NCBI RefSeq assembly: GCF_016100975.1
Contig: NZ_JACFRN010000001.1
Span: 558,001 to 622,000, forward strand
Direction: 5' to 3'
Source: Lactobacillus sp. W8174
GTDB lineage: Bacteria > Bacillota > Bacilli > Lactobacillales > Lactobacillaceae
DNA: 64,000 nt
Shown here: piece after piece, positions 44,966 to 55,598 of the stretch
Layout: every line of letters begins with the position of its first letter
How positions within the stretch are numbered: position 1 is the stretch's first letter
Translations under genes and position numbers: made by a program
The notes under the pieces: model-generated
Database searches by the model: none
Told to the model about the DNA's origin: nothing
Seen by the model: the letters and a program-made list of their open reading frames with translations, nothing else

Positions 44966-46669
44966 ATGACGGATTTAACTCAAAGTCCTTACAACTTAAC
45001 AGCTGCAAAGATTAATTTTGTAAAAAATAAAGTAAATAATATGTCACTTGCTGCTAAAATAGGACAACTTTTCTTTGTTATTGGTGAAGATGAAGATAAA
45101 AAAGACTTAACTAAATTTATTCAGAAATATCAACCTGGCGGGATTATGTACCGTCCTGATAAAGCTCAAAAATTGCATCGTGAAATAGCAGTTTCGCAGA
45201 AAGCAAGTCAAACTCCCCTTTTTGTTGCTGCCAACTTGGAAGCCGGAGGGAATGGATTATTAAGCGAAGGGACTTGGTTCGGCAGACCTTTGCAAATTGC
45301 TGCTACCAACAACGAAAAGAATGCATATAATTTAGGCTATGTATCGGGCTATGAGGCTAAACAAGTCGGTGGCAACATGGCTTTTGCACCAATTGTAGAT
45401 CTTGATTTAAACTTTCGTAACCCAATAATGAATGTAAGAACATATGGCAGCAATAAAGAACGTGTAATTAGAATGTCTGACGCACAAATCAAAGGTTTTA
45501 ATGCTAATCATATTATTCCAGTAGCAAAGCACTTCCCTGGTGATGGCGTTGATGAGCGAGACCAGCATCTTTTGAGTTCAATTAACTCGTTATCTGCTGA
45601 CAAATGGATGGAATCATACGGGCAAATTTATAGTCACTTAATTCAAAATGGTTTGCCTGCCATAATGATCGCCCACATTATGCAACCAGCCTGGGAACGC
45701 CGTTTACAACCAGGTATTGAAAATAAGGATTTACGCCCTGCCTCTACTTCCAAACTATTAGCTGATGGACTTTTACGGACTGTTTTGCATTTTAACGGTC
45801 TCACAATTACTGATGCCACGCCAATGATAGGATACAATGCAATTTTGCCACGCTCAGAAGCATTACCCGCCACCATTAACGCAGGAATCGACATGATCTT
45901 ATTCAACAAGGATATCGATGAAGACTATCAGTTTGTGACTGATGCAGTCAAAAGCGGCAGGATTTCAATGACTCGACTCGACGAAGCTGTTACCAGAATA
46001 ATTGCCACTAAAGTTGCACAAGGCGTGATGGATACAGAAAATAATCTTTGCGAACCTGCATCGCCAGATATTGATTTGAAATTATCTGCACATAAAAAGA
46101 TGGCAAAAAAAGTAGCACAAGAATCTGTTACCTTAGTTAAAGACCGCGATAAACTTTTGCCTATTACTCCAGAAAAATATCCTCGAGTAAGGTTAGTTGT
46201 TTTAGGAGATACCGATGATGGCGGCTTCAAAGAAGGCGGCAAAGTAACCACTAAATTCAAGGAAAAGCTTGAAGAAAAAGGATTTAAAGTTACTGTTTTT
46301 GACCACAAAAATCTTGATTTTAAAGAAGTTTTCGAAGGTGGAGTGCAATACGAAAATGATCAATTTGACCTGGCCTTTTATGTGGCTAACGTTGAAACGG
46401 CAAGTAATCAGACCACAACCAGACTTGATTGGATTCATCTAATGGCAGCTGACGCTCCCTGGTTCATGAAGAGCATCCCTACAGTTTTTGTTTCTACTTG
46501 CAATCCCTATCACCTCTTTGATATTCCAATGGTTTCAACTTACATTAATGCTTATACAGGCAATGATGTCACAATTGATGCTCTTCTAGAAAAAATGACG
46601 GGACATGACAAATTTACCGGACAAAGTCCTGTAGATCCGTTCTGTGGCCATTTTGAAACTCATTTATAA
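44966..46669 (+). CDS. Glycoside hydrolase family 3, NagZ-like (beta-N-acetylhexosaminidase or phosphorylase)
   Basis: A 567-residue protein. ATG 44966 has a GGAGG site 5-10 bases upstream; the longer frame starts without one. The TIM-barrel part holds AKHFPGDGVDERDQH near residue 200, which includes the Asp-x-His acid/base dyad of the NagZ branch. The nucleophile Asp is in LTITDATPMIGYN near 290. A C-terminal alpha/beta sandwich follows (ESVTLVKDRDKLLPI onward). There is no signal peptide, so it acts in the cytosol. NagZ-branch GH3 enzymes remove beta-linked sugars, and some use phosphate as acceptor. It is first in an operon with GH78 and pgmB, suggesting a role on plant glycosides rather than muropeptides. 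Confidence 0.87.
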   Translation: MTDLTQSPYNLTAAKINFVKNKVNNMSLAAKIGQLFFVIGEDEDKKDLTKFIQKYQPGGIMYRPDKAQKLHREIAVSQKASQTPLFVAANLEAGGNGLLSEGTWFGRPLQIAATNNEKNAYNLGYVSGYEAKQVGGNMAFAPIVDLDLNFRNPIMNVRTYGSNKERVIRMSDAQIKGFNANHIIPVAKHFPGDGVDERDQHLLSSINSLSADKWMESYGQIYSHLIQNGLPAIMIAHIMQPAWERRLQPGIENKDLRPASTSKLLADGLLRTVLHFNGLTITDATPMIGYNAILPRSEALPATINAGIDMILFNKDIDEDYQFVTDAVKSGRISMTRLDEAVTRIIATKVAQGVMDTENNLCEPASPDIDLKLSAHKKMAKKVAQESVTLVKDRDKLLPITPEKYPRVRLVVLGDTDDGGFKEGGKVTTKFKEKLEEKGFKVTVFDHKNLDFKEVFEGGVQYENDQFDLAFYVANVETASNQTTTRLDWIHLMAADAPWFMKSIPTVFVSTCNPYHLFDIPMVSTYINAYTGNDVTIDALLEKMTGHDKFTGQSPVDPFCGHFETHL

Positions 46670-46681
46670 AGAGGAAAATCA

Positions 46682-49501
46682 ATGTTAAAAATCAAAGATA
46701 TTTTAGTCAACCATTATACCGAACCTCTTGGTTACGATTTAGACAATCATTTAAGAATTGAATTCAGTGCTGAAGCTAATCAAAAGGCAAGTCATATACA
46801 AAAGCGTTTAACAATAAATGCCCATAAACCTGTTTATGATAGTCACTGGCAACAATATGATAATAATTATTTTGACTTCGAATTGGAACTAAAACCCCGA
46901 ACCCGTTATGAAATAACAATTTTTCTAAAAGATAATCATACTCAAACAAGTAAAAATAGCTTCTTTGAAACTGGTAAAATGAATGAACCTTTCACTGCAG
47001 AATGGATTGGTAATCATAATAAAGACATTCAAAATACTCTATTAAAGAAAAGCATTGATATCACTAAAAAAGTAGTAAATGCCCGCCTCTATATCAGCGG
47101 TTTAGGTGTTTACGAAGCTTTTTTAAATAAGAAAAAAATTGGTAATGAGTTTCTTGCACCAGGTGTTACAGCCTATGACAAACTGGTACAGATTCAAACT
47201 TATGACGTAACTGAGATGCTGAATGAAAAATCACAACAGGAACTTTTAATTTCCCTAGGGGACGGTTGGTATAAGGGCAACTTTGGTTTTGACGGCGGTC
47301 AAAATTGCATCTATGGTGACCAACAAATGGCTATTGCTGAGTTGCATATCGCTTATGATGATGGCAGCAATCAGATAATAAACACCGACGCCACATGGCA
47401 AACTTCTGCTGGTAAAATAACCAAATCAGCCATTTATTACGGAGAGGACTTTGACGATACCAAAAAAATAACTAATTGGCAGCCTGCAATTATATTGCAG
47501 CATTCTAAAGAAATATTGCATGATCGTCTAAGCTTGCCCTTAAAAACAAAAGAATATTTACCTGTTAAAGAAATTATACGTACTCCTAAAGGTGAAACAG
47601 TCCTCGATTTCGGTCAAGATCATGCTGGTTGGCCAGAATTTTACAATCACGAATCAGCTGGCAAGGAAATTGACTTACAAATGGGAGAAATACTCCAAGA
47701 CGGCAATTTTTACAGGGATAATCTTCGCCAGGCTCGTGCAGCCTTTCATTATATTTCAAACGGTGAACAAAAATGGATCAGACCACATTTCACCTACTAT
47801 GGTTACCGTTATGTCAAAGTTTCCGGTAATTCTCAGCCTTTAAGAAAAGAAGATTTTAAAGACGCGGTAATCTATTCTGATCTTGAAATTACTGGTGGTA
47901 TCAAAACCTCTAATACCAAAGTTAATCGCTTGCTCCAGAATGTTTTATGGAGTCAAAAAAGCAACTTCTTTGATGTTCCAACAGACTGTCCGCAACGAGA
48001 CGAGCGCCTGGGCTGGACGGGCGATGCCGACATTTTTTCAGGCACTGCAATTTTAAATATGAATGCATACCCTTTTTTCAAAAAGTATGCTAAAGACATG
48101 AAAATTGAGCAGGCTGCCCATCAAGGTATGTTAACAATGTACGCGCCAGCTATGGGAAATGACAATGGCGGTGCAGCAATTTGGGGAGATGCCGCGACTG
48201 TTATTCCGTGGACAGCTTATCAGGCTACTGCTGATCCGGCCATCTTAAGACAAAATTATTCTAGTATGAAAGCTTGGGTAGATTGGATTGGTCAAGCGAC
48301 TACGACCAAGAATCTTTGGACAGGGTGCTTTCAATTCGGTGACTGGCTGTCTTTAGACGGTGAAAACCCGGCTATACCTAGTGGAAAAACTGACGAAGAC
48401 TATATTGCCTCAATTTATTACGCTTATTCCAGTTGGATTGTTGCTCAAGCAGCTCGCATTTTAGGTAATACCACTGATGCTCAAGAATATGACCGACAGT
48501 CTCAAGCTATTAAAAAAGCGATCAGAGATGAATTTATTACAAAAAATGGCCGTCTAGCAATTGATACACAAACAGCTTATGCATTAGCTCTTCATTTTGA
48601 GTTAGTACCAGAAGAACAGAAAAAACGCGTTGTTAACGATCTTGTTCAGAGGCTAAAAAAAGACCACAATCATTTACAAACTGGTTTTATTGGAACGCCC
48701 TTTATTTGTCAGGTTCTGTCAGAAAATGGAGAACATAAATTAGCAACGCAAATTTTTCTAAACGAGGATTTTCCAAGCTGGCTCTATGAAGTTATTTTGG
48801 GTGCCACCACTATTTGGGAACGCTGGAATTCAGTCTTGCCTGATGGCTCAATGAATCCCGCAGGAATGAACTCACTGAACCACTATTCAATCGGTGCAAT
48901 CATGCAGTGGGTTTATCAACAAGTTTTGGGCTTAAGAAAACAAAATAATGGCTATCAAAACGTGCTTTTTGCTCCTCAATTTGATTATCGGTTTAAAAAG
49001 ATTTCAGGACACTATCACAGTTCTTATGGCGATCTCAAAATGGCTTACCAACTTGAAACTGATGCCCAACACACTATCAAGGTCAACTTAAGCATTCCTT
49101 TTGGTCAAAGAGTAACCGTAAAATTACCTAGAGTGAAGGATAAAGTAGAAATTAATGGCAGGCAATCATCTTTGCCACTGGAATTAACTAACGGTGATTT
49201 TACAATTTCTTATGTGCCTGAAAAAAGTTATATTGAATACTACAATATCAATATGCCCGTAAAAGAACTAATGAGCGATGCGGAACTTGTTAAAGAGCTA
49301 AGGCCAATCCATACTGTTTTTGACTTTTTGCAAGATCCCGATAATCTCAAAAAATTTGGTGAAAATTCTATGGTAGAATTGAATAGTCTGTTGCCATTTA
49401 TCAATATTTCAGACGAAGATTTTAACCAAATAAACAAAATACTTGATACTACGCCAGTAACAAGTGAAAGGAAGTTTTTAAATGAAAGGCGTTCTCTTTG
49501 A
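46682..49501 (+). CDS. Alpha-L-rhamnosidase, GH78
   Basis: A 939-residue multidomain enzyme of usual GH78 size. N-terminal beta domains (about 1-400) include VARLYISGLGVYEAFLNKKKIG-type carbohydrate-binding features. The (alpha/alpha)6 catalytic domain (about 405-790) carries the hallmark DCPQRDERLGWTGDA near residue 440, with GDWLSLDGE near 560 and TTIWERWNSVLPDGSMNP near 715; the acidic residues there are the expected catalytic ones. No signal peptide, so intracellular. It releases terminal rhamnose from flavonoid or other plant glycosides. It lies 12 bases after the GH3 gene and overlaps pgmB by 20 bases. About 80 extra residues follow the usual C-terminal beta domain. Confidence 0.94.
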   Translation: MLKIKDILVNHYTEPLGYDLDNHLRIEFSAEANQKASHIQKRLTINAHKPVYDSHWQQYDNNYFDFELELKPRTRYEITIFLKDNHTQTSKNSFFETGKMNEPFTAEWIGNHNKDIQNTLLKKSIDITKKVVNARLYISGLGVYEAFLNKKKIGNEFLAPGVTAYDKLVQIQTYDVTEMLNEKSQQELLISLGDGWYKGNFGFDGGQNCIYGDQQMAIAELHIAYDDGSNQIINTDATWQTSAGKITKSAIYYGEDFDDTKKITNWQPAIILQHSKEILHDRLSLPLKTKEYLPVKEIIRTPKGETVLDFGQDHAGWPEFYNHESAGKEIDLQMGEILQDGNFYRDNLRQARAAFHYISNGEQKWIRPHFTYYGYRYVKVSGNSQPLRKEDFKDAVIYSDLEITGGIKTSNTKVNRLLQNVLWSQKSNFFDVPTDCPQRDERLGWTGDADIFSGTAILNMNAYPFFKKYAKDMKIEQAAHQGMLTMYAPAMGNDNGGAAIWGDAATVIPWTAYQATADPAILRQNYSSMKAWVDWIGQATTTKNLWTGCFQFGDWLSLDGENPAIPSGKTDEDYIASIYYAYSSWIVAQAARILGNTTDAQEYDRQSQAIKKAIRDEFITKNGRLAIDTQTAYALALHFELVPEEQKKRVVNDLVQRLKKDHNHLQTGFIGTPFICQVLSENGEHKLATQIFLNEDFPSWLYEVILGATTIWERWNSVLPDGSMNPAGMNSLNHYSIGAIMQWVYQQVLGLRKQNNGYQNVLFAPQFDYRFKKISGHYHSSYGDLKMAYQLETDAQHTIKVNLSIPFGQRVTVKLPRVKDKVEINGRQSSLPLELTNGDFTISYVPEKSYIEYYNINMPVKELMSDAELVKELRPIHTVFDFLQDPDNLKKFGENSMVELNSLLPFINISDEDFNQINKILDTTPVTSERKFLNERRSL

Positions 49502-50147
49502 TTTAGATGGAGTCATTGCAGATACATCCGTATACCATTTCCAAGCTTGGAGAAAATTAATCAAAAAACATTTTAATCTCGAATTGCCGGATGAACTTGA
49601 AAAGCAAACAAAAGGTGTAAGCAGAACAGATTCTTTAAAGGCAATCTTAAAATTTTTAAATATCTCCGTGTCACAAGAACAATTTAATGAAATGACCACT
49701 GAAAAAAATAATATTTTCCGCAATTTGTTGGCCAGTTTAACTCCCGCAAATATCTTACCTGGAATTAGTGAATTAATTTCATCCCTAAAGAAAAACAACG
49801 TCAAACTATCTTTGGCTTCTGCTAGTTTAAATGGTCCATTTATACTAGAAAAATTACAATTGACTGATGCATTTGATGCTATTGCAGATCCCAGTAAAGT
49901 TGCCGCTGGCAAGCCAGCACCAGACATTTTTATTGCGGCAGCTGAAGCAATTAATCTTAAACCACAAGATTGCGTAGGTATTGAAGATTCAATTGCAGGT
50001 ATTACTGCTATCAACAAGTCAGGTGCTTTATCGGTTGGCGTTGGCTCTAAAACAGATCTAAAAGATGCTAAACTACTTTTTCCTAAAACAGCAGCATTAA
50101 ATTATGATCAAATCGAAACTGCATGGGAAAAATTTAATTTAAATTAG
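49482..50147 (+). CDS. pgmB: Beta-phosphoglucomutase
   Basis: A 221-residue HAD-family enzyme. The nucleophile and acid/base are D7 and D9 in FDLDGVIADT. Substrate motif is TKGVSRTDSLKAIL near residue 45, Ser/Lys of motifs II-III are in LASASLNG and AGKPAPDIF, and motif IV is GIEDSIAGI. It converts beta-glucose-1-phosphate to glucose-6-phosphate. ATG 49482 has an AAAGGAAG site located within the end of the GH78 gene; the 20-base overlap implies translational coupling. Its presence implies a phosphorolytic step yielding a beta-1-phosphate. Confidence 0.95.
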   Translation: MKGVLFDLDGVIADTSVYHFQAWRKLIKKHFNLELPDELEKQTKGVSRTDSLKAILKFLNISVSQEQFNEMTTEKNNIFRNLLASLTPANILPGISELISSLKKNNVKLSLASASLNGPFILEKLQLTDAFDAIADPSKVAAGKPAPDIFIAAAEAINLKPQDCVGIEDSIAGITAINKSGALSVGVGSKTDLKDAKLLFPKTAALNYDQIETAWEKFNLN

Positions 50148-50163
50148 GAATCAGTTTACAAAT

Positions 50164-50208
50164 AAAAACTCGTGAATAAAACAAAATTTGTTTTTCACGA
50201 GTTTTTTT
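50164..50208. terminator. Bidirectional terminator between pgmB and the PTS_EIIC_2 gene
   Basis: AAAACTCGTGAA/TTCACGAGTTTT hairpin with T runs on both strands; ends both convergent transcripts. Confidence 0.9.
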
Positions 50209-50271
50209 GATGTTTAAAATAAATTGGTGTAAGTAAGGATTTGTTTTTATGACAGATTTAAGTAATTACAA

Positions 50272-51360
50272 TTATTCACCTAGATAGGCAAAGGCTACCT
50301 TTTCATCATAAACATGAAAGACTTTTTCAAAGAGAAAACGGCAAACCATTGCTACTACAACTGGGAATACAATCCAGACAATTAGCGCCATCACAATATT
50401 AATACTTGCTTTGCCAGCATCTAAGGATGCCAGAGGGCCAACCAGGCCAACGAGACCGAAGCCTGCAGAAGCCGGCGTGCCACTAACATGAAATAATGCT
50501 ACTGGAATAGCGGAAAGCGCTGCTGTAATTAATGTTGGTAAAACGATAATTGGATGCCTGAAAAGATTGGGCATCATCATTTTCATTGCCCCTAATGCAA
50601 TTGCAATAGTAACTCCTGATTTATTAGTTCGCCAAGAATGAACGACCAATACCAGTGTCGTTGCCGCGACTCCCATTGCTGCTGCACCTGCAGAGATACC
50701 ATTTAATTGAATAGCCATTCCAATTGCCACAGTGGATATTGGTGAAATGATTAAAATTGCAAACATACAGGAAATTAAAATACACATTAATATTGGCTGT
50801 AAATTAGTAAAGGAATTAATTACTGAACCGAGCCAAGTAGTAATTTTGCTTACATACGGCAAAATCAGCATGCCAATCCAACCAGCTCCACCACCAACAA
50901 CAATCGGTGCGGCAACAATTTTGACGGAGCCAAAACGTTGACCCACTAATAACAAAAGCCCCACAGCCAAGCCAGCTGTAATCATGGTGTTAATGAGATC
51001 ACCTGTCCCTGCTGAAACAAAGACGCCTTGAGCTTTAGTAGCAGGGTTCACAATTTGTGGTACGAATTTTGTAACACCAGAGCCAACATAAGCAGAGGCA
51101 CCTACAATTGCAACGTCCAGTGGGACCATTTTAAATTGAATGGCAATTAACGCCCCAATTAACAAAGGTGTGGCACATTGAAAAATCAGTAATGCCTGGT
51201 TAATAGATGCCGTCACCGGATTTTGACCAAAAAGTTTTAAAATTGCACTGACTACTGCATTTGGAATCAAACCCACGATAATTCCCGTTGCAGTCCCTGC
51301 CAAAATGTTGTTAAGAAATGTTTTTACTGTTAGTTTGTTAGTATTGGTTGTATCAGCCAT
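50272..51360 (-). CDS. PTS sugar transporter EIIC, PTS_EIIC_2 family
   Basis: A 362-residue polytopic membrane protein with about nine helices. It has glycine-rich segments (LAGTATGIIVGLIPNAVVSAIL, VGASAYVGSGVTKFVPQ) and the C-terminal FHVSGTPASAGFGLVGLVGPL seen in the stand-alone EIIC_2 family. It has no EIIA or EIIB domain and no neighbouring ones. The transported substrate is not known for this family. A 22-codon ORF with a very strong ribosome site precedes it, and an AGGAG site precedes its own ATG. Confidence 0.85.
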   Translation of the reverse strand: MADTTNTNKLTVKTFLNNILAGTATGIIVGLIPNAVVSAILKLFGQNPVTASINQALLIFQCATPLLIGALIAIQFKMVPLDVAIVGASAYVGSGVTKFVPQIVNPATKAQGVFVSAGTGDLINTMITAGLAVGLLLLVGQRFGSVKIVAAPIVVGGGAGWIGMLILPYVSKITTWLGSVINSFTNLQPILMCILISCMFAILIISPISTVAIGMAIQLNGISAGAAAMGVAATTLVLVVHSWRTNKSGVTIAIALGAMKMMMPNLFRHPIIVLPTLITAALSAIPVALFHVSGTPASAGFGLVGLVGPLASLDAGKASINIVMALIVWIVFPVVVAMVCRFLFEKVFHVYDEKVAFAYLGE

Positions 51361-51387
51361 ATTTGTACTCCTTTAATAAAATAGTGC

Positions 51388-51456
51388 TTAGGTATACATT
51401 GTCAGCAAAATAATTTGTGACAAAATTGAAATATGCTGATTGCTAATTCGCCTCAT
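51388..51456 (-). CDS. 22-residue leader ORF upstream of the EIIC_2 gene
   Basis: ATG at 51456 with a perfect AAGGAGG site 8 bases upstream, stop TAA at 51388-51390; product MRRISNQHISILSQIILLTMYT. It ends 27 bases before the EIIC_2 start. The product has a basic head and a hydrophobic Ile/Leu tail. A regulatory leader peptide or a tiny membrane peptide are both possible. The ribosome site is stronger than most in the window, which argues for real translation. Confidence 0.55.
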   Translation of the reverse strand: MRRISNQHISILSQIILLTMYT

Positions 51457-51555
51457 TGCTTTTTCCTCCTTAAAATTAATTATTAAGTATTTTATCATCT
51501 TATTTAAAAAAGTACATAGAAAAATTAAAAATAATTTAATTTTATACTAAGTAAT

Positions 51556-51595
51556 AAAAAAGTATAACTAGATACTCTTGGAGTCTAGTTATACT
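51556..51595 (-). terminator. Terminator of the cellobiose-type PTS/GH1 operon
   Basis: A 12-bp perfect inverted repeat AGTATAACTAGA/TCTAGTTATACT (51561-51595), followed on the minus strand by six T. It lies 250 bases past the GH1 stop at 51846. The stretch 51457-51845 holds no other feature that I see. Confidence 0.75.
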
Positions 51596-51845
51596 GCAAA
51601 AATGTATTTTATTTTTATAATATCAATGATAGTATCATTAAAATTCTAAAATCAGTCTTTTTAGGGAGAAACTAAGATAACAAAATTGTTACCTGTTTAA
51701 AGATTTACAAAACTGGTTTTCACTATTCTTGAGCAAAAAACTTTTCATAATGTACTAAATCCTCTCGAGGAATTTTCGCTATTAATTAAGTCATCTCAAA
51801 AAGTGCATTTGTTGCTTTTAAATTTTTTTCTTATTCCTGATTCAT

Positions 51846-53652
<1,807 letters not shown>

Positions 53653-53654
53653 CT

Positions 53655-54893
53655 CTATGCCTCACTTTCAGTTTCTTGTTTAACCAAATTTCTGTCATAA
53701 ACTTTGAAAAATGGATAATAAATTAAACCACCAACGATAAAAAGGATTACTAATAAAATCATAGAGCTGACTGCTGGACTAACAATCCAGGTAACAAAAG
53801 GAAATGGAATATACCACATTTGCATTAATGAATGTGGTATAGGAGAAAGACCTGATTTAAACCAAAACGCAGTAATTAAAGGCAAAACAATGCCATTGAT
53901 CCATAATGGAATCATTAAGTAAGGATTCCAAACTATTGTGCCAAATACAACTGGTTCATTAATATTAAAAATTGTTGGTAAAACACTGGCTTTTCCAAGA
54001 GCTTTAAGTCGATTCGACTTTGCCCAAAATAGCATCATTAAGACAAGCGGCATTGTACATCCAATACCACCAATCCAAGGAAAACTAAAAATAAGCTCAC
54101 TAGTGAATATATGTTTAGCTGCATGTCCCAAAGAGTATGCACTTGCATTGGCAGCTATACCAGCCAGCATTACTGGCTTATCAATTCCAGATAATACCCA
54201 GCTGGAAATTCCCATTGAATAAATAAAACACTGTAAAAATAAATAAAATGTAAAACCCCACCAAGTATCTAAAGATGTCGCTATAGGTGAAAAAATAGCT
54301 ACAATTAAGCGATAAAGATTAAAGTGCAAAATATCCGTAAGCAACCAACCTGTTGCTATTACAACAGCAATAGGCAACATTGAATCAAACCAAGCTGTCA
54401 CAAAATCTGGCATTGAAGTATCATCACTAAAGAAACTAAACTTAGCAAATAGTTCCATAATCAAAGCAACAAAAACACCAACAACTAAGGCAACAAACAT
54501 CCCTCCTGCACCGAGTTCTGAAAATTGGTATGAAATTACATTACCAGTTTTATCCCATGAAGGGTTAGCAAGCATCAGAAAAAGTGCAACTGAGGATAGG
54601 CCTGCTATAATTCTTTGCTTATTGATCTTTTTAAATTCCATGAAATTAAATGGGACTAAAAAGGCAACAAAAATTGAGGTCAAGCCAAAAGTGAAACTAT
54701 TAATTGGCGAAAGATTTGGCCACCATTTCCAAAAGTTTGTCGGTATATTTAATAAAGTAATTAGTGAACCGACAAAGATAAATGGTAAAACTTCCAAAAT
54801 AGAATTTTTGATAGTGATAATCCATTGATTATTAGCAACTTTTTGTGCCTTAGGAGCAAATTTTGTATTTAAAAAGGTCATGAAGCCATTCAT
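53655..54893 (-). CDS. PTS lactose/cellobiose-family EIIC
   Basis: A 412-residue membrane channel with about ten helices: FLNTKFAPKAQKVANNQWIITIKNS-type start, central ILSGIDKPVMLAGIAANASAY, and signature IFNINEPVVFGTIVWNPYLMIP near residue 305. It lies between EIIB (21 bases upstream) and EIIA (2 bases downstream), forming a complete four-gene IIB-IIC-IIA-GH1 operon. Confidence 0.95.
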   Translation of the reverse strand: MNGFMTFLNTKFAPKAQKVANNQWIITIKNSILEVLPFIFVGSLITLLNIPTNFWKWWPNLSPINSFTFGLTSIFVAFLVPFNFMEFKKINKQRIIAGLSSVALFLMLANPSWDKTGNVISYQFSELGAGGMFVALVVGVFVALIMELFAKFSFFSDDTSMPDFVTAWFDSMLPIAVVIATGWLLTDILHFNLYRLIVAIFSPIATSLDTWWGFTFYLFLQCFIYSMGISSWVLSGIDKPVMLAGIAANASAYSLGHAAKHIFTSELIFSFPWIGGIGCTMPLVLMMLFWAKSNRLKALGKASVLPTIFNINEPVVFGTIVWNPYLMIPLWINGIVLPLITAFWFKSGLSPIPHSLMQMWYIPFPFVTWIVSPAVSSMILLVILFIVGGLIYYPFFKVYDRNLVKQETESEA

Positions 54894-54914
54894 TCTTAAA
54901 TTTTCCTTCTTTCT

Positions 54915-55223
54915 TTATTGTTCTAATTCTTTTTTCAAATGATCTACTGCACCCTTACCATCAAGGATTGCATAATATTCTGGCTTCATTAAGATTACTT
55001 TTACCTGTGAAGGTACTCTTTCTTTTATTGCATTAAATTCTGCTTTTAAGTGAGGTCCAACCATTAGTGCATCAATATCGTTAGCATAATCAGATAATTC
55101 TGCTTCGCTTCTTGCTTGAATTTTAAAATCCAAACCTGCTTTTTTTGCAGCTTTACGCATGTTTGCTGCCATAAAGCCAGAAGATGCTCCGGAACCACAA
55201 ATTAATAGAACATTTTTAGTCAT
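54915..55223 (-). CDS. PTS lactose/cellobiose-family EIIB
   Basis: A 102-residue EIIB with the phospho-Cys C9 in LLICGSGASSGFMA and the typical ending strand/helix (GPHLKAEFNAIKERV; MKPEYYAILDGKGAVDHL). An AAAGGA site precedes ATG 55223. It is the first structural gene downstream of the guanine riboswitch, at a distance of about 100 bases. Confidence 0.95.
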   Translation of the reverse strand: MTKNVLLICGSGASSGFMAANMRKAAKKAGLDFKIQARSEAELSDYANDIDALMVGPHLKAEFNAIKERVPSQVKVILMKPEYYAILDGKGAVDHLKKELEQ

Positions 55224-55292
55224 TGCTTTTTCCTTTCAAGTATTTTTTAGTAATATTTCTTGACTATTTTTTAAACATACTTTTACTTTGTT

Positions 55293-55313
55293 TTATGTAA
55301 ATGGTTTTTTCAC
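55293..55313 (-). other. Six-codon stub ORF behind the riboswitch terminator
   Basis: GAGGAG (55324-55319), spacer AAAAA, GTG start at 55313, then five codons and TAA (product VKKPFT). The good ribosome site immediately after the terminator looks like the head of a lost gene. It could equally be chance. Confidence 0.25.
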
Positions 55314-55320
55314 TTTTTCT

Positions 55321-55370
55321 CCTCAAAACAGAAAACGACTTTTCTACCAAAGCCATGGTAAAAAAGCCGT
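55321..55370 (-). terminator. Expression-platform terminator of the guanine riboswitch
   Basis: A 15-bp stem, ACGGCTTTTTTACCA (55370-55356) with TGGTAGAAAAGTCGT (55349-55335, G-U pairs included), followed by TTTTCTGTTTT. It lies 36 bases after the aptamer P1. Ligand binding would favour P1 and thus termination, the usual OFF-switch arrangement. Confidence 0.88.
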
Positions 55371-55405
55371 TTTAAAAACAGAAATTAATGTTTTAAATGC
55401 TGATT

Positions 55406-55472
55406 TATCCATAGTTCGGAATTTACGGTTCCGAGTAGAAACTGTCGTCCGTATTACGACAATATATAGATA
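55406..55472 (-). promoter_or_regulatory. Guanine-class purine riboswitch aptamer
   Basis: The minus strand folds as a three-way junction. P1 is TATCT/GGATA. P2 is GTCGT/ACGAC with loop AATACGG. J2/3 is the invariant GTTTCTAC. P3 is TCGGAA/TTCCGA with the invariant loop CCGTAAA. J3/1 is ACTATGG. The two G of loop 2 and two C of loop 3 can form the conserved kissing contact. The specificity base in J3/1 is C (position 74 in xpt numbering), so guanine/hypoxanthine rather than adenine is expected. It is followed by a terminator and then a cellobiose-type PTS operon, an unusual target. Confidence 0.94.
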
Positions 55473-55486
55473 TCTATATCTCCTGT

Positions 55487-55515
55487 ATTTTAGCAAAGCT
55501 TTATTTTAAGTGCAA
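55487..55515 (-). promoter_or_regulatory. Promoter of the riboswitch transcript
   Basis: Minus strand TTGCAC (55515-55510), 17-base spacer, TAAAAT (55492-55487). It starts transcription about 8 bases before the aptamer, so the leader is its own unit and not read-through from the MFS gene. Confidence 0.7.
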
Positions 55516-55527
55516 GATCGCCAAAAA

Positions 55528-55563
55528 TAGAAAAAGGGAATATTTTAGCAAATATTCCCTTAA
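55528..55563 (-). terminator. Terminator of the MFS gene
   Basis: AAGGGAATATTT/AAATATTCCCTT hairpin followed on the minus strand by TTTCTATTTTT, about 35 bases past the MFS stop. It insulates the riboswitch promoter. Confidence 0.88.
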
Positions 55564-55598
55564 TAGTTCATTTTTAATTTTGGTATTTATTTTTGATT

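Noticed and set aside
49478-50017. Long minus-strand frame opposite pgmB
   Set aside because: It is a mirror frame of pgmB, which has intact HAD motifs and a ribosome site; the minus frame has neither.
50251-50289. 12-codon ORF (MTDLSNYNYSPR) at the end of the EIIC_2 gene
   Set aside because: It overlaps the 3' end of that gene on the opposite strand and has no promoter after the terminator at 50164-50208.
55406-55472. Adenine riboswitch or T-box as alternatives for this leader
   Set aside because: The J3/1 base is C, not U, which points to guanine. No T-box AGGGUGGNACCGCG element is present.
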